From Bacillota bacterium (GTDB taxonomy: Bacteria; Bacillota; Bacilli; Paenibacillales; Paenibacillaceae), in NCBI GenBank assembly GCA_023418755.1, contig JAEZZE010000195.1, positions 1 through 39,876 on the forward strand: 39,876 nucleotides of DNA. The letters run 5' to 3'. Positions 32,473 through 39,307 of this stretch are shown here, piece by piece. Numbering within the stretch: the first letter of the stretch is position 1; each line of letters begins with the position of its first letter. Under the pieces are notes generated by a model. It was not told where the DNA came from, made no database searches, and worked only from the letters and a program-made list of their open reading frames with translations. The position numbers and the translations under genes were made by a program.

Positions 32473-34659
32473 GTGAGCAATCAGGATAAAACGCGTGTCA
32501 CCGTTGACATATATGGAACGCAGTATACGATAACGGGACATACGAGCACGGAATATATGAAAAGAGTGGCTGCGCTTGTCAACGAACAGATGAACAAGGT
32601 GGACTTCGGCTATCCGAGGCTTGATCTGCCTAAGCTGGCCGTACTCGCAGCCGTAAATATTGCGGACGAGCTTTTGCGCTTGCGAAGAGAGAATGAACAG
32701 CTGCTGAAAATCGAACATGACCAGCAGCTTCAAATCGCGGAGCTGGACAATGCGCGATCTTCGTTGTCGCAGGAGCTGGAGGCTCTTAATGAGCGATCGG
32801 CGCAGGAACTGGAAGCGGAGAAGGAGCAGGCGGCATCGGAGCTCGATGCGTTCATGAAGCAGGCGGAGAGCGAGCTGGAAGCCGCCCGGGATGAATTGAC
32901 CCGGGCGGAGAGGCGGGCGGCAAGCCTGAGCGAGGAACTGGAGCGGCAGAAGCAAACGGCTGCCCAAACGCTCCAATCCTTCCAGGCAAAAGCGGCGCAA
33001 GAGCTGGAAGCGGCCAAATCGCAAGCCGCTCAGGAGCTGAAATCGGTCAAGGCGCAGGGGGCGCAAGACCTAACCGCGGCGAGGGAGCAGGCGGCATCGG
33101 AACTGCTAGCTGTCAAACGGCAAGCGGCGGAGGAACTGGGCCTGGCGAAGCAGCAGGCGGAAGCGGAGCTGAAGTCGGCGAAACAGCAAGCGGACACGGA
33201 ACTTTTAGCGGTGATGCAGCAAGCGGAAGCGGAACTCCAAGAAGCGAAGAAGCAAGCGGAAGCGGAACTCCAACAAGCGAAGAAGTTAGCGGAAGCGGAA
33301 CTCCAAGAAGCGAAGAAGTTAGCGGAAGCGGAACTCCACGCGGCGAAGCGGCAAGCAGCGGAGGTACTGGGCCAGGCGAGGCAGCATGCAGCAGAGGAAC
33401 TGGACCTGGCGAGGCAGCAAGCAGCGGAGGAGCTCCAAGCGGCAAAGCTGCAAGCAGCGGAGGAACTAGGCTTGGCGAGGCAGCAAGCGGATGCGGACTT
33501 GCACGAAGCGGTAAGGCATGCCGAGGAAGAGCTGTTGGCCGAGAAGCGCAAAGCGGCGTCCGATCTCGAGAATTCGAAGCTGGAAGCCGAGCTGGAGCTG
33601 GAGCAGGCGAGCCTGGATGCGGCACGGGCGTTAGAAGCCGTACGCGAGGAAGCCGAAAGCCGCCTGGCCGCCGAGCGTGCCGAGTTCCGGGAAGCTTTGG
33701 CCGCGGAGAGGGCTAATGCGGCCGCGGAGTTGGCGAAGGCGAAAGAGGAGGCCGATCTGCGCCTGGCGGAAGAGCTCTCCCGGGAGCGCGCGGCTTTAGC
33801 CGAACGGTTCGGCCAAGAAAAGCGGGAAGCGGAAGACGAGCTCGTTCAGGCCCACGCCTCAGAGGTTGAGGCTTTCAAGCTTCTGCACTCGGCGGAGCTG
33901 AACGCGCTATCGGAAGCAAAGACGGCAGAGCTTGCCGAAGCGATGGCTCGCGCCGCCGCCGAACTCCAGGAGCTTGAGACGGTCTATTCGGAAGAGCTGG
34001 AAGCCGCAAAGACCGAGCTTGAGACGTTATCGTCCGAGGCAAAGAAATGGCGCGATAAAGAGAACGAATGGGAACGGCTGCGCGAACGGCTGGAAAACGA
34101 TGCGGAGCGATGGGAAACGGAAGCGGAAGACCAGAGAAAAACCGTTCTCGAACAGCAGGAGATGCTGCAGGAAGTAGAGCAGCAAACGACCAAGCGCTTC
34201 GGCGCGCAGCAAGAGGCGCTTGAGGATGCCCGGCGCGAGAAAGATGAGCTGGCCCGGGAGCTTGCCGAACGGGATGATCAAGAACAGAAGTGGAGCGAGA
34301 CGATTCGGGAGCTTCGGGAGCGACTGGCCGAATCCCGGCAAGATCAGCAGTCCGCAGCCAAGCAGATCCAGGAATTGGAGACGCGGGTTTCAGAGTTGGA
34401 TCGTTCACGCACGGCGCTTAGAGAGGCCGTTGAAAGCGCGGAGCAAGAGCTCGAGGCGGCTCGCGCGGAAGCGGCCGCGGCCCCTTCGCGCGAATCGGAC
34501 GCAGCCGAATTGAGCGAGCTGCGAGAGCAAGCCGCGCTGGGAGAGCGGCTTCGCGCGGAACTGGAGGAACTCCGGGTCGAACACTCCAAGCTGGGCGAGG
34601 AATACAAGAAGCTTCAGAACGAGTACAACGAATGGATCGACATGCTGGAACAAGAATGA
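32473..34659 (+). CDS. zapA: ZapA-like division protein with giant hendecad coiled coil
   Basis: Residues 1-85 are a clear ZapA domain (TRVTVDIYGTQYTITGHTS; LDLPKLAVLAAVNIADELL), the part that binds FtsZ. Ordinary ZapA is about 85-110 residues; this one has 728. Residues 109-141 hold three 11-residue repeats. Residues 163-426 hold 24 in unbroken succession, consensus A-A/E-x-E-L-x-x-A-K/R-x-Q, for example AEAELQEAKKL. Irregular Glu/Ala-rich coiled coil continues to a less repetitive tail (YKKLQNEYNEWIDMLEQE). If fully helical it could be near 90 nm long. The GTG at 32473 follows GGGAGG by 8 bases. Position before mutS2 matches zapA of Bacillus. The extension's role, perhaps spacing or bundling FtsZ filaments, is inference. 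Confidence 0.85.
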   Translation: MSNQDKTRVTVDIYGTQYTITGHTSTEYMKRVAALVNEQMNKVDFGYPRLDLPKLAVLAAVNIADELLRLRRENEQLLKIEHDQQLQIAELDNARSSLSQELEALNERSAQELEAEKEQAASELDAFMKQAESELEAARDELTRAERRAASLSEELERQKQTAAQTLQSFQAKAAQELEAAKSQAAQELKSVKAQGAQDLTAAREQAASELLAVKRQAAEELGLAKQQAEAELKSAKQQADTELLAVMQQAEAELQEAKKQAEAELQQAKKLAEAELQEAKKLAEAELHAAKRQAAEVLGQARQHAAEELDLARQQAAEELQAAKLQAAEELGLARQQADADLHEAVRHAEEELLAEKRKAASDLENSKLEAELELEQASLDAARALEAVREEAESRLAAERAEFREALAAERANAAAELAKAKEEADLRLAEELSRERAALAERFGQEKREAEDELVQAHASEVEAFKLLHSAELNALSEAKTAELAEAMARAAAELQELETVYSEELEAAKTELETLSSEAKKWRDKENEWERLRERLENDAERWETEAEDQRKTVLEQQEMLQEVEQQTTKRFGAQQEALEDARREKDELARELAERDDQEQKWSETIRELRERLAESRQDQQSAAKQIQELETRVSELDRSRTALREAVESAEQELEAARAEAAAAPSRESDAAELSELREQAALGERLRAELEELRVEHSKLGEEYKKLQNEYNEWIDMLEQE
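32959..33750 (+). repeat. 24 tandem 33-base (11-codon) repeats in zapA-like gene
   Basis: The DNA repeats with an exact 33-base period through 24 units without a break in frame. The core at about 33226-33360 is the least diverged: GCGGAAGCGGAACTCCAAGA recurs nearly unchanged at one-unit steps. Copies to either side are progressively more different. The pattern is that of in-frame expansion by slippage or unequal crossing-over. Confidence 0.9.
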
Positions 34660-34666
34660 ACTAAAC

Positions 34667-34707
34667 GAACGGGCCTCTCGGGCGATCAAGCCTGAACGGG
34701 CCTTTTT
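34667..34707 (+). terminator. Terminator after the zapA-like gene
   Basis: CGGGC/GCCTG (34679 and 34690) with flanking GGCC/GGCC pairs make an imperfect hairpin that ends in TTTTT (34703-34707). Confidence 0.65.
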
Positions 34708-34727
34708 CGTCGTGGCGGATTCTGCAT

Positions 34728-34773
34728 AAAAAAGGCGATTCCTTCCGGCTTGCGCACGGGAGAAACCGCCTTG
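34728..34773 (-). terminator. Terminator of the cupredoxin lipoprotein gene
   Basis: On the minus strand AAGGCG pairs with CGCCTT, with further GGTTTCTCC/GGAAGGAAT complementarity, followed by TTTT. It ends the minus-strand gene whose stop is at 34789. Confidence 0.7.
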
Positions 34774-34788
34774 AATCGAGATTTGAAA

Positions 34789-35163
34789 TTAGCCGACGAC
34801 AAGCTTCGTGATCATCTGCGCGTGGCCTTGTCCGCACATAATGTTGCATTTGACTTCGTAAGTTCCCGCGGGCAGAGTGACTACCTTGGATTTATTGCCT
34901 CTGATCGTAATGTCTTGTCCGACGACTTCGATCCCATGGGCTCCGCTCAAGTTTTCCAGCGTCAGTTTGACGGGAGTATCCTTAGGGAGAGAATACTCTT
35001 GCTGATCGAATTCCCAGTTGCTTGCTTTGATGACGACCTCTTGCGAGTAGGACTCTTCGCTTGCCGGAGAACTGTTTCCGGATTTTGTATCGTTTCCTCC
35101 ACACGCCGATAAAGCCAGCATCAATGCCGCGAGGGTGAGAAAATAGACGATTTTTCTTTGCAT
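34789..35163 (-). CDS. Cupredoxin lipoprotein with CuA-type site
   Basis: This 124-residue protein is an exported lipoprotein: a signal peptide with lipobox LSAC puts Cys21 as the lipidated residue. After a Ser-rich linker, residues 41-124 form a cupredoxin domain. It carries His76 (GAHGIEV) and the cluster C-N-I-M-C-G-Q-G-H-A-Q-M, giving Cys106, Cys110, His114 and Met117. This is the ligand set and spacing of the dinuclear CuA site in cytochrome c oxidase subunit II, but without that subunit's membrane helices. It may carry electrons or copper at the outer face of the membrane. The ATG at 35163 has GGAGG 9 bases upstream (35177-35173); the frame extends further back to 35253 without support. 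Confidence 0.85.
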   Translation of the reverse strand: MQRKIVYFLTLAALMLALSACGGNDTKSGNSSPASEESYSQEVVIKASNWEFDQQEYSLPKDTPVKLTLENLSGAHGIEVVGQDITIRGNKSKVVTLPAGTYEVKCNIMCGQGHAQMITKLVVG

Positions 35164-35307
35164 GGCCAATGACCTCCGTACCCATGAAATGAAGGACGGA
35201 ACTTCTCTATTTTTACGATTCCGCCTGCACACATTGTACCATATGGCCGGCAATGTTTATCCCCAATCTATGGCAGAGTCATGACATTATTTGAAAAAGC
35301 GGCCTGA

Positions 35308-35356
35308 AATACGAGCAAAGCCCCTTCGCCGTTCGCGAAGAGGCTTTGCTCGTATT
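35308..35356. terminator. Long inverted repeat between two minus-strand genes
   Basis: Arms of 22 bases with one mismatch begin AATACGAGCAAAGCC (35308) and end GGCTTTGCTCGTATT (35356), around a 5-base loop. It lies just past the end of the YvlD-like gene on the minus strand. It probably stops that gene's transcript, though the following T run is short. Confidence 0.6.
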
Positions 35357-35362
35357 GCTTCG

Positions 35363-35719
35363 TTAAGTTCTCTGCTTGCCGGCTTCGTAAGGAGAAGCGA
35401 TCGGAATAAACAAATCGATAATCCCGATCACGAGCGCCGCCAGCAACGCGCCGATGACCGTCACCTCGACGCGGCCTACGACGAACTGAGCCAGCCAGAT
35501 GACGAGGGCACTGCTCAGGAATCCGACGATTCCCCGTCCGAACGGAGTGACCTTTTTACCGAAGATTCCTTCGATGATCCACCCCAATACGGCGATAACG
35601 ACCGCGAGCATAAGAGCGCTCCAGAACCCGCCCACGGAAAATTGAGGGACGAGCCAACCGACGACCATCAATACGATGGCTGCGACGATAAAGCGAACGA
35701 TCGTGCCGATTACATTCAT
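35363..35719 (-). CDS. YvlD-like four-helix membrane protein (phage-holin-IV superfamily)
   Basis: This 118-residue protein consists of four membrane helices (about residues 5-25, 30-52, 62-82 and 88-110) with short loops. It matches the PF04020-type small proteins annotated as mycobacterial 4TMS phage holin superfamily IV, whose Bacillus member is YvlD. Motifs seen are GWLVPQFSVGGFWSALMLA and GRGIVGFLSSALVIW. No phage genes are nearby, so holin is only a family name here; a cell-envelope stress role is known for the yvl operon. The ATG is preceded by AGGAGG on the minus strand. It lies between the cupredoxin gene and mutS2, in opposite orientation to both zapA and mutS2. Confidence 0.85.
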   Translation of the reverse strand: MNVIGTIVRFIVAAIVLMVVGWLVPQFSVGGFWSALMLAVVIAVLGWIIEGIFGKKVTPFGRGIVGFLSSALVIWLAQFVVGRVEVTVIGALLAALVIGIIDLFIPIASPYEAGKQRT

Positions 35720-35826
35720 GGTTTTCGACCTCCTTAGGATGTAGTTTATCCCGAGATTCGTTCCCTATGAGTGATCGTTCAAAAAGTCGGTAAATCCGTT
35801 GCTTTCGCTTAAATGAAGGATTCGGC

Positions 35827-35832
35827 TATAAT
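35827..35832 (+). promoter_or_regulatory. -10 element of mutS2
   Basis: TATAAT (35827-35832) lies 26 bases before the mutS2 start. The -35 at 17 bases (TTCGCT) is poor. It should drive mutS2 and the small genes after it. Confidence 0.5.
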
Positions 35833-35857
35833 ATAGGCGAAGGAGTTGAAGGTTTCC

Positions 35858-38218
35858 GTGAACGAGAAGGCTTTACATACGCTCGAATACGATAAAATCA
35901 TTCGCAAGCTAACCGGGCTTGCTTCGACCAGCTTGGGCAAAGAGGAAGCGGAGAAGCTGACTCCGAGCCGCGAGCTCGAGATCGTGAATCGCAGATTGGC
36001 CGCGACGGACGAAGCGTCCAGAGCCGTCGGCATAAAAGGAATGCCCCCTTTCGGAGGAATAACCGATATTCGTTCTTCCCTTCAGCGCGCCAAACTGCAA
36101 GGAATGCTGCAGCCTCCCGAGCTGATGGAAGTCGCCCAATTCATGATGGGCTCGCGACGGTTAAGCCGATTCATAGCCTCCGCCGGGGAGGAGACGGAGC
36201 TTCCGCTGATCTCCGATCTGTGCGAACCGTTGACCGACTTCAAGGCATTGGAAGACGAGATACGCAGATGTATAGACGAACAGGGCGACGTGCTCGACTC
36301 CGCCAGTCCGGAGCTGGCTTCCGTTCGCAGGGATATCCGAATCAATGAAGGACGTGCCAGAGAGAAGCTCGAAAGCTTGATCCGCTCGACCTCGGTCCAG
36401 AAAATGCTCCAGGAAACATTGATCACGATGCGCAACGACCGTTACGTCATTCCCGTAAAGCAGGAGTACAGATCCCATTTCGGAGGCATCGTTCACGATC
36501 AATCGGGAAGCGGCGCCACGTTATTCATCGAGCCCGAAACCGTCGTGCAGATGAACAACAAGCTGCGCGAGCTAAAGATCAAGGAGCAGAACGAGATCGA
36601 GCGCATTTTGCGCAAGCTGACCGCCGATATCGGAGAACGCGCGGATCTGCTCGCGGGGGATGCGGAGATTCTCGGCTTGATCGACTTTATTTTCGCCAAG
36701 GCCTCTCTGGCGAATGCATTATCGGCCACGTTGCCTGCCATGAACGACGAGGGCAAGCTTCTCCTTCGCAGGGGCAGACATCCGCTCCTCGACATGAAGA
36801 CGGCCGTGCCGATCGATATCGACCTCGGCGAGAGCTACTCGTCGATTATCGTTACAGGTCCGAATACGGGGGGGAAAACCGTCTCTTTAAAGACGATCGG
36901 GCTGCTCAGCCTGATGGCCATGTCCGGCTTGTTCGTTCCGGCCGAAGAAGGCAGCCGTCTCTGCGTGTTCGACGGCATCTACGCCGACATTGGGGACGAG
37001 CAAAGCATCGAGCAAAGTCTGAGTACTTTTTCCAGCCATATGACGAACTTGATTTCCATGCTCGGGCAAGTAACCAACCGCAGTCTGGTGCTGCTCGACG
37101 AGTTAGGCGCAGGCACGGATCCCGCGGAGGGCTCCGCTTTGGCCATCGCGATACTGGAACACCTCCAGAAGATCGACTGCCGATTGATCGCTACGACGCA
37201 TTACAGCGAGCTTAAGGCTTACGCGTATAACCGGGAAGGCATTATTAACGCCAGCATGGAGTTCGACGTGGCTACGCTGCGGCCAACGTATCGTTTGCTG
37301 GTCGGGGTTCCGGGAAGAAGCAACGCGTTCGCGATCGCGGAGAGGCTCGGGCTTCCGAAGAGCATCATCGATCATGCTCGGGGCGAAGTGAGCGAGGACG
37401 AATTGAAGGTCGATTCCATGATCGCCTCTCTAGAGCGGGACCGACTGCAAGCCGAAGCCGAAAGACGTTCGGCGGAAATATTGCGACTTGAGACGGAGAA
37501 ACTGCGTAAAGAGATAGAGGAGGAGCGCTTCAAGCTACAAGAGCAGAAAGCGAAGCTTCTGGAAGCGGCGCGCGAGGAAGCGCGCCAGAGAGTCTCCAAG
37601 GCCAAGCGGGAAGCGGAGGAGATCATCGCCGATCTTCGCAGGCTGGCGATGGAAGAAGGCGCTTCCGTCAAGGAGCATAAGCTGATCGAAGCCAAGAAGA
37701 GGCTGGAGGACGCTATTCCCGATCCAGCCGCTCAACCGGTACGTAACGCCGGCACGAAATCGGCGAAGATCGAGGCCGGAGACGAAGTAAAGGTTCACAG
37801 TTTGAACGGTCAGAAGGGCCATGTCGTCGAACTTACCGGGGGCGGGGAGGCCGTCGTTCAGCTTGGCATTTTGCGGATGAAGGTTCCCTTGTCCGATCTG
37901 GAACCGATGCGTTCCGCGTCGTCCGGCAAGCCGCTTGTTCAGTCGACCACGATCAAGCGATCGCGCGACGAGAATATTCGCACGGAGCTTGATCTGCGGG
38001 GAATGGCGCTGGACGAGGCGATTCTGGAAGTAGACCGTTTCCTTGACGAAGCGTTTCTCGGAAATTTGGGGCAAGTTTACATCATTCATGGCAAAGGAAC
38101 CGGGGCTTTGCGCAGCGGAATACAGGATTTTCTGCGGCGGCACAAGCACGTCAAAAGCTACCGGTTAGGCCAATTCGGGGAAGGCGGCGCGGGCGTATCC
38201 GTGGCCGAGCTTCATTAA
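35858..38218 (+). CDS. mutS2: MutS2 endonuclease / ribosome-collision factor
   Basis: MutS2 (MutSB) is a MutS-type ATPase with a C-terminal Smr nuclease. In Bacillus it acts on stalled collided ribosomes, and in other species in restraining recombination. The 786-residue protein has the MutS core, with Walker A GPNTGGKT at residues 334-341 and Walker B LVLLDELGAGTDPAEG near 410. A long charged coiled coil follows (about 510-630), then a KOW-like segment (GDEVKVHSLNGQKGHV) and the Smr domain (ELDLRGMALDEAILEVD; HGKGTGALRSGI). I chose the GTG at 35858, which matches the family N-terminus and lies after AAGGAG; a TTG at 35846 is too close to that site. The DUF350 gene follows after 15 bases. Confidence 0.96.
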   Translation: MNEKALHTLEYDKIIRKLTGLASTSLGKEEAEKLTPSRELEIVNRRLAATDEASRAVGIKGMPPFGGITDIRSSLQRAKLQGMLQPPELMEVAQFMMGSRRLSRFIASAGEETELPLISDLCEPLTDFKALEDEIRRCIDEQGDVLDSASPELASVRRDIRINEGRAREKLESLIRSTSVQKMLQETLITMRNDRYVIPVKQEYRSHFGGIVHDQSGSGATLFIEPETVVQMNNKLRELKIKEQNEIERILRKLTADIGERADLLAGDAEILGLIDFIFAKASLANALSATLPAMNDEGKLLLRRGRHPLLDMKTAVPIDIDLGESYSSIIVTGPNTGGKTVSLKTIGLLSLMAMSGLFVPAEEGSRLCVFDGIYADIGDEQSIEQSLSTFSSHMTNLISMLGQVTNRSLVLLDELGAGTDPAEGSALAIAILEHLQKIDCRLIATTHYSELKAYAYNREGIINASMEFDVATLRPTYRLLVGVPGRSNAFAIAERLGLPKSIIDHARGEVSEDELKVDSMIASLERDRLQAEAERRSAEILRLETEKLRKEIEEERFKLQEQKAKLLEAAREEARQRVSKAKREAEEIIADLRRLAMEEGASVKEHKLIEAKKRLEDAIPDPAAQPVRNAGTKSAKIEAGDEVKVHSLNGQKGHVVELTGGGEAVVQLGILRMKVPLSDLEPMRSASSGKPLVQSTTIKRSRDENIRTELDLRGMALDEAILEVDRFLDEAFLGNLGQVYIIHGKGTGALRSGIQDFLRRHKHVKSYRLGQFGEGGAGVSVAELH

Positions 38219-38233
38219 CGGGAGGGCTTGCAA

Positions 38234-38653
38234 ATGCAGGATGTTGTCGATGCCATCATGTCTCAGCCTTTTCTTGCGGTTTTGGCTTACTTTTCCGTAG
38301 GAATCTTGGCGTTGATCGTCTTTCTCTCCTGCTTCGAGTGGGTAACGAAGTACGACGGATGGAAGGAAATCGGCAGAGGCAATTTGGCGGCAGCCATGGC
38401 GACCGGCGGCAAGATTTTCGGAATATGCAACATCTTTCGTTTTTCGATCGAAGCTAACGATACGATTTACCAGAGTATTTTGTGGTCGGCCGTCGGATTC
38501 GTATTGTTGCTTGTCGGATACTTTCTGTTCGAGTTTTTTACTCCGGTTTTCCGGGTCGACGAAGAAATCGGGAAGGATAACCGCGCGGTAGGGTTGTTGT
38601 CTCTCGTGTTGTCCGTTTCTTTATCTTACATTATCGGCGCAGCCGTCATTTAA
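38234..38653 (+). CDS. DUF350-family membrane protein
   Basis: This 139-residue protein has four membrane helices (about residues 12-35, 48-62, 78-100 and 115-138) and fits the DUF350 family (YjfL-like), whose function is not established. Conserved-looking features are EIGRGNLAAAMATGGKIFGI in the second helix and DNRAVGLLSLVLSVSLSYII in the last. The ATG at 38234 lies 8 bases after GGAGG (38221-38225); a TTG at 38228 is rejected. It follows mutS2 closely with no terminator, so it is co-transcribed with it. A 27-residue membrane peptide gene follows at 20 bases. Confidence 0.85.
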   Translation: MQDVVDAIMSQPFLAVLAYFSVGILALIVFLSCFEWVTKYDGWKEIGRGNLAAAMATGGKIFGICNIFRFSIEANDTIYQSILWSAVGFVLLLVGYFLFEFFTPVFRVDEEIGKDNRAVGLLSLVLSVSLSYIIGAAVI

Positions 38654-38673
38654 GCTCGGAGGGAACGAATGTC

Positions 38674-38757
38674 ATGAAGTATTTGTGGGGAACCCTGCTT
38701 GCCTTGGCGATTTTGTTCATCGCGGTCGGCGTATTCTATATGATGAAGGAGGCTTGA
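38674..38757 (+). CDS. 27-residue single-helix membrane peptide
   Basis: This short frame encodes MKYLWGTLLALAILFIAVG followed by VFYMMKEA. It has a Lys at the start, one continuous hydrophobic helix of about 20 residues and a charged end, as in small membrane proteins that modify larger partners. A ribosome binding site GGAGGG (38659-38664) lies 9 bases before the ATG. Its last codons contain AAGGAGG, the binding site of the next gene, so the two are likely coupled. It sits between the DUF350 gene and the zinc-ribbon gene. Function is unknown, but the binding site, position and hydrophobic profile support a real gene. It is short enough to be missed by standard annotation. Confidence 0.6.
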   Translation: MKYLWGTLLALAILFIAVGVFYMMKEA

Positions 38758-38765
38758 ATACCAAA

Positions 38766-39305
38766 ATGTCGGTTATCATTTGTCCTTGGTGTCAAAGCGA
38801 GATCATTCAAGAAGAGGGGGAAGAACCGGAGAAAATATGTCCGGTATGCGAGAATGAGCTCGACGGGTATCGAACGCTGCAGATCAGCATCGGGGAAGAC
38901 GACGAGGACGAGGCTGAAGATGAAGAAGAAGACGAGCATGCGGAAGAGCGTTCGATCTCCATCGACGATAACGAAGATCTGAGTTGGATGGACGAAGAAG
39001 AAATGGAATCAAACGAGGAACTGCAGCGCTTCGACGAAGCCCTGGAAGAACTGTACGACGAGCAGGACGTCGTCCCTGAGTGTCCGCTTTGCCACGAGTA
39101 CATGGTAGAGGCCGGAGAGCGAATCGTGGGAGCATCCGAGTACACTCCTCGCGTGCCGGGTATGATCGGAGAGCCCTTGCTGCCGGCGCCGTTCACGCTG
39201 GCGCTCTATGTATGTCCTTCTTGTTTTACGGTACATTCTTTCCTCGGCGACGAGGAACGTCAACGGATGGTACGTTGCTTAAGCCAAAGAGATAAGGAGA
39301 ACTGA
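38766..39305 (+). CDS. Acidic double zinc-ribbon protein
   Basis: This 179-residue protein of unknown function has two cysteine-pair zinc ribbons. The first has CPWC and CPVC at about residues 6-9 and 25-28. The second has CPLC near 106 and CPSC near 151. Between them lies a very acidic segment (residues 43-100; GEDDEDEAEDEEEDEHAEE and more). The last part includes PLLPAPFTLALYVCPSC. Such low-complexity acidic linkers often bind basic partners. The ATG at 38766 uses AAGGAGG (38747-38753), which is inside the peptide gene before it. cysK starts only 2 bases after its stop, so it is in the same transcript. No family name is certain. Confidence 0.7.
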   Translation: MSVIICPWCQSEIIQEEGEEPEKICPVCENELDGYRTLQISIGEDDEDEAEDEEEDEHAEERSISIDDNEDLSWMDEEEMESNEELQRFDEALEELYDEQDVVPECPLCHEYMVEAGERIVGASEYTPRVPGMIGEPLLPAPFTLALYVCPSCFTVHSFLGDEERQRMVRCLSQRDKEN

Positions 39306-39307
39306 GG

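Noticed and set aside
33226..33510. Regular repeats considered as a CRISPR array
   Set aside because: There are no unique spacers between direct repeats; the period is exactly 33 bases, in frame, within a coding region, and no cas genes are near.
33030..33625. Minus-strand open frames inside the zapA-like repeat array
   Set aside because: They translate the 33-base repeats backwards into Ser/Ala/Cys- or Pro/Leu/Ser-rich repeats; no start signals, and the forward frame has a ZapA domain and a ribosome site.
35363..35719. Prophage remnant because of the holin-like family name
   Set aside because: No lysin, structural, integrase or attachment-site sequences are nearby; the YvlD-type family is chromosomal.
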